Source of the DNA: CAXBNV01 sp963977185
GTDB lineage: Bacteria > Pseudomonadota > Gammaproteobacteria > JAGOUU01
Assembly: GCA_963977185.1 (NCBI GenBank)
Contig: CAXBNV010000010.1
Coordinates: 1-54,199, forward strand
Length of the DNA stretch: 54,199 nt
Direction: 5' to 3'
Shown here: piece after piece, positions 54,059 to 54,199 of the stretch
Numbering within the stretch: position 1 is the stretch's first letter
Layout of the letters: the number at the start of each line of letters is the position of its first letter
Notes under the pieces: model-generated
Seen by the model: only the letters and a program-made list of their open reading frames with translations
Database searches by the model: none
Told to the model about the DNA's origin: nothing
Program-made: the position numbers and the translations under genes

Positions 54059-54199
54059 AGCATATGTTGATATATTTTGTCGATTATTTCTTAAAATTCA
54101 GATGATCTTGTCCTGGGTCTTGTAGCATTAATACCAATTGGCTTATTATTAGGGTATAGTTATGTTTTTTGTTGGATTTTTATTAGTGTTTTTAATTTA

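Larger units (their letters stand above)
53683..54199. other. Region without a convincing gene
   Basis: After def the coding density drops. An orphan ORF of about 104 codons (about 53744-54058, best start TTG at 53813) has no recognised motif. A separate open segment at about 54101-54199 encodes a hydrophobic stretch (LGLVALIPIGLLLGYSYVF) with no start codon of its own. These look like remnants of one or more decayed genes, with the inverted repeat at 53763-53817 between def and them. Confidence 0.5.

Overview
The window is very A+T-rich by eye and densely packed with genes. It looks like the chromosome of a low-GC gammaproteobacterium, most likely a Francisella-type organism (inferred from composition, gene order and the lolB/hemA-prfA-prmC and tpiA-secG-tRNA-Leu-nuo arrangements; not proven). 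Nearly all genes are housekeeping genes on the + strand. The exceptions are a mobile-element end at the left edge, a minus-strand accessory block near 15.9-22.0 kb, and a decayed stretch at the right edge.

Layout. (1) 1-1865: right end of an integrated element, with a BRO-N gene running off the edge, a P4-type integrase, and a 3' fragment of tRNA-Thr(UGU) that probably marks the att site. (2) 1872-3730: a membrane-anchored ankyrin protein and lolB, both minus. (3) 3902-7200: hemA-prfA-prmC (tetrapyrrole synthesis and translation termination). (4) 7263-11303: a sigma-32 type heat-shock promoter driving grpE-dnaK-dnaJ, with a hairpin terminator between dnaK and dnaJ. (5) 11351-15872: greA-rlmE-ftsH-folP-ruvC. 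(6) 15879-21954: an unrecognised 1330-residue helical-repeat protein, then a PilC/GspF-like membrane protein and an unusually short PilB/GspE-like ATPase, all minus. (7) 22054-26642: dam, a TlpA-like lipoprotein, acylphosphatase, fmdB, aspS, yebC. (8) 26685-29323: glmM-tpiA-secG-tRNA-Leu(GAG). (9) 29332-44203: the complete 14-gene nuoA-N operon for respiratory complex I. (10) 44222-50825: initiator tRNA-fMet, a terminator, rimP-nusA-infB-rbfA-truB, then tRNA-Arg(CCG). (11) 50888-53682: a SAM methyltransferase, a doubtful small ORF, an MFS transporter and peptide deformylase. (12) 53683-54199: no convincing gene; a 13-bp inverted repeat and orphan ORF pieces.

How it works together. The backbone follows an order also seen in Escherichia coli (greA, rlmE-ftsH-folP, glmM-secG-leuU, metY-rimP-nusA-infB-rbfA-truB), with complex I lying between the two tRNA genes. 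The usual aspS-yebC-ruvC cluster is split here: ruvC sits behind folP, and about 8 kb separates it from fmdB-aspS-yebC. That gap holds the least familiar genes, and the strongest novelty candidates are there: the giant protein with an internal duplication, the minimal two-gene PilB/PilC pair, and large perfect inverted repeats in their control regions. I saw no CRISPR array, rRNA or intact insertion sequence.
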